The notes beneath the pieces are model-generated. The model saw nothing but the letters and a program-made list of their open reading frames with translations. It was not told the origin of the DNA and searched no databases. A stretch of 8,697 bases of DNA from Chitinophagales bacterium. GTDB lineage: Bacteria > Bacteroidota > Bacteroidia > Chitinophagales > UBA10324. The DNA lies in contig JACCZV010000117.1 of NCBI GenBank assembly GCA_013695775.1, forward strand, positions 1 through 8,697, written 5' to 3'. Below, one piece after another: positions 7,270 through 8,697 of this stretch (within the stretch, counting starts at the first letter, position 1; each line of letters opens with the position of its first letter). The translations under genes were made by a program, and so were the position numbers.

Positions 7270-7974
7270 TTAATATTGATCTGTAAATTTATAACCCACA
7301 CCTCTAATGGAGTGAAAGTACCTGGGATTGCGCGAGTCGTCTTCGAAATATTTACGAAACGTCAGAATAAAATTATCAATGGTTCGCGTGGAGGGAAAAA
7401 CATCATAACCCCATACAGTCTGCAAAATCTGCTTTCTCGACACTACCTCATTCTTCCGCTCGATGAGCAATTTTAACAAGGCGGTTTCGCGCTTGGTTAG
7501 TTGAATTGTATCGCTGTTTTTGCTCTTAGCTGTGAAGGTAGCAAAGTTGATTTCATTACCTCCAAAGCTAAAAATATAAGTGCTTTTTTCCTCCGCTGTA
7601 CCTTTCATGCTATGCCTTACCAACACTTTCACCCGAAGCAACAATTCCTCTAGATGGAAAGGCTTTGTTAAGTAATCATCGGCGCCCATCTTCAATCCCA
7701 TAACCTTGTCATCACTGGTGTCTTTGGCAGTAAGAAATAGGATGGGGGTTTCATTGTTATTTACCCGGATTGTCTGGCAAACTTCATAACCGTTCAAGTC
7801 CGGCAGCATGATATCCAATACTACAAGGTTGAACCGCTGCTCTCCGAATTTTTTGAGCGCTTCGGGTCCTGATACCGCTGTTACCACTTCATAACCCTCT
7901 ATTTCGAGATTCATCTTGATGGCAGCCAGTAAATTCTCCTCATCTTCAACAATGAGAATTCTGGATTGTGCCAT
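7270..7974 (-). CDS. OmpR/PhoB-class response regulator
   Basis: A cytoplasmic DNA-binding regulator of 234 residues from the preferred start. The receiver domain (about 4-120) has every expected residue: acidic pocket E10-D11, phospho-acceptor D54 in VLDIMLP, T82 in LTAK, Y101, and K104 in TKPF. The C-terminal winged helix (about 135-232) shows the usual features: LTKRETALLKLLIER, then SRKQILQTVWGYD, the recognition helix around STRTIDNFILTFRKYF, and the wing ending SIRGVGYKF. Length is typical. An in-frame ATG at 8022 would add 16 residues (ATPASAYNQSTAYQN-type, low complexity); the ATG at 7974 puts the first strand three residues after Met, as in most family members, so I prefer it, though neither has a Shine-Dalgarno sequence. 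Its partner kinase gene lies just upstream: 27 bp from the kinase stop to the longer start, 75 bp to this one. Target genes are unknown; the barrel gene downstream is a candidate. Confidence 0.93.
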   Translation of the reverse strand: MAQSRILIVEDEENLLAAIKMNLEIEGYEVVTAVSGPEALKKFGEQRFNLVVLDIMLPDLNGYEVCQTIRVNNNETPILFLTAKDTSDDKVMGLKMGADDYLTKPFHLEELLLRVKVLVRHSMKGTAEEKSTYIFSFGGNEINFATFTAKSKNSDTIQLTKRETALLKLLIERKNEVVSRKQILQTVWGYDVFPSTRTIDNFILTFRKYFEDDSRNPRYFHSIRGVGYKFTDQY

Positions 7975-8049
7975 ATTTTGATAGGCAGTTGATTGATTGT
8001 AAGCCGATGCAGGTGTCGCCATAATGAGTTATTTGTTCAATATTAGAGT

Positions 8050-8697
8050 TTATATTGATTTTGGAATCACGACCTCAAAAATAGACCCCTTAGGCTTATT
8101 GTCTCTCACTATTACCTTTCCTTTATGCAGCGATAAAATGCGGTAAACAATGTACAAGCCAAGACCAGTGCCTTTTGTTTGACGGGTTTCCTCTTGCCCC
8201 AGACGGTAAAATTTATGAAAGATTTTTTTCTTCTCCTTATCAGGAATACCGAACCCATTATCTGCAATTTTAAAAACCACATCTTTTCCCTGTTCACATA
8301 ATGAGACATTGATTGTAGATGCATCAACAGAATATTTTACAGCATTCTCTACCAGATTAGTGATCACACTTGTTAGCGCCATACGGTCTCCTACTACAAA
8401 AATGTCTGGTTTTATGTCTGCTTCAAATATCCGGCTACCTTCATATGTTTCATTGATTTTAGAGATAGATGAGTTTGTGATCTCACTTAAGTTACATGCG
8501 TCTTTCCGAATCTGAAAAGAATGGCCGTCAATTTTGGCAGCCAGCAGAAGATTTTCTACCAAGGCATGCAACCGATCCATGTCATTGATAGAGTTGCACA
8601 ACAAAATATCGACCTTATCGCGGGGAAGATCCTTCCGCTTTGTCAACGTTTGCAGAGCCACCTTTGATGATGCTATGGGAGATCGTAATTCATGTGT
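8050..8697 (-). CDS. Sensor histidine kinase, C-terminal catalytic part (cut by the right window edge)
   Basis: The visible 215 residues start two codons into the H-box: T-HELRSPIAS, with the phospho-accepting His at codon 8694-8692. The reading frame is open to the window edge, so the GTG at 8661 is not the true start. After the HisKA dimerisation helices (about 1-60) comes the HATPase_c domain: N-box TNLVENAVKYS with the key Asn at visible residue 118, G1 box DNGFG (146-150), F-box IFHKFYR (159-165), and G2 box GTGLGL (176-181). The ATP-binding and kinase motifs are therefore complete. The sensor region, any membrane segments and the signal are outside the window. It lies just upstream of an OmpR-class regulator in the same orientation, so the two form a kinase-first two-component operon. 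Compared with the common HELRTPL form it has Ser for Thr, a conservative change. Confidence 0.93.
   Translation of the reverse strand, partial: THELRSPIASSKVALQTLTKRKDLPRDKVDILLCNSINDMDRLHALVENLLLAAKIDGHSFQIRKDACNLSEITNSSISKINETYEGSRIFEADIKPDIFVVGDRMALTSVITNLVENAVKYSVDASTINVSLCEQGKDVVFKIADNGFGIPDKEKKKIFHKFYRLGQEETRQTKGTGLGLYIVYRILSLHKGKVIVRDNKPKGSIFEVVIPKSI

Noticed and set aside
8112..8515. Alternate-frame ORFs across the histidine kinase and a plus-strand ORF at 7276-7476 across the regulator
   Set aside because: The kinase and regulator frames carry complete conserved motifs over these positions, so the others are shadows.
8661..8661. GTG as the start of the histidine kinase
   Set aside because: The frame continues upstream through the H-box (HELRSP) to the window edge, so the gene is truncated by the window and does not start here.
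1..8697. Mobile element, CRISPR array, tRNA or defence-island signature
   Set aside because: No transposase, integrase, repeat-spacer pattern, tRNA-like cloverleaf or known defence gene was seen on either strand.

Overview
The window looks like ordinary chromosomal sequence from a member of the Bacteroidota, most likely Cytophagales-like (the finer placement is inference). The signs are moderate AT-richness, start codons without convincing Shine-Dalgarno sequences, two upstream boxes matching the Bacteroidota -7 consensus TAnnTTTG, and a very large outer-membrane protein of a type I associate with Bacteroidota and Chlorobi. No tRNA, rRNA, CRISPR array, insertion sequence or phage gene is visible.

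Left part, minus strand: the first 128 codons of ribonuclease R (rnr), cut by the left edge (386 down to 1), preceded by a 127-bp gap and then by a fused two-domain ABC ATPase of the oligopeptide/dipeptide (OppD-OppF, DppD-DppF) class (2301 down to 514). Both nucleotide-binding sites of the ATPase look intact, but no permease or binding-protein gene is in view.

Middle: a 275-bp divergent spacer leads to a plus-strand gene (2577-3524) for a single-pass membrane protein with a long coiled coil and a beta-rich C-terminal domain, of unknown function. It converges, with only 16 bp between stop codons, on a 1160-residue minus-strand gene (7023 down to 3541) for a predicted outer-membrane beta-barrel protein of unknown function. 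An 11-bp direct repeat carries the stop codons of both converging genes.

Right part, minus strand: a two-component system in the order kinase then regulator. The kinase (8697 down to 8050) is cut by the right edge exactly at its phospho-accepting H-box. It is followed after a short gap by an OmpR-class response regulator (stop at 7270). The barrel gene lies 246 bp downstream on the same strand, so it is a candidate co-transcribed or regulated gene, though nothing in the sequence proves this.

The least explained item is the giant barrel protein: a conserved-looking N-terminal block, an EF-hand/dockerin-like Asp/Asn loop, a C-terminal Phe, and a probable TTG start overlapped by the stop of a five-codon ATG leader ORF. 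I see no clearly novel defence, mobile or RNA system here.
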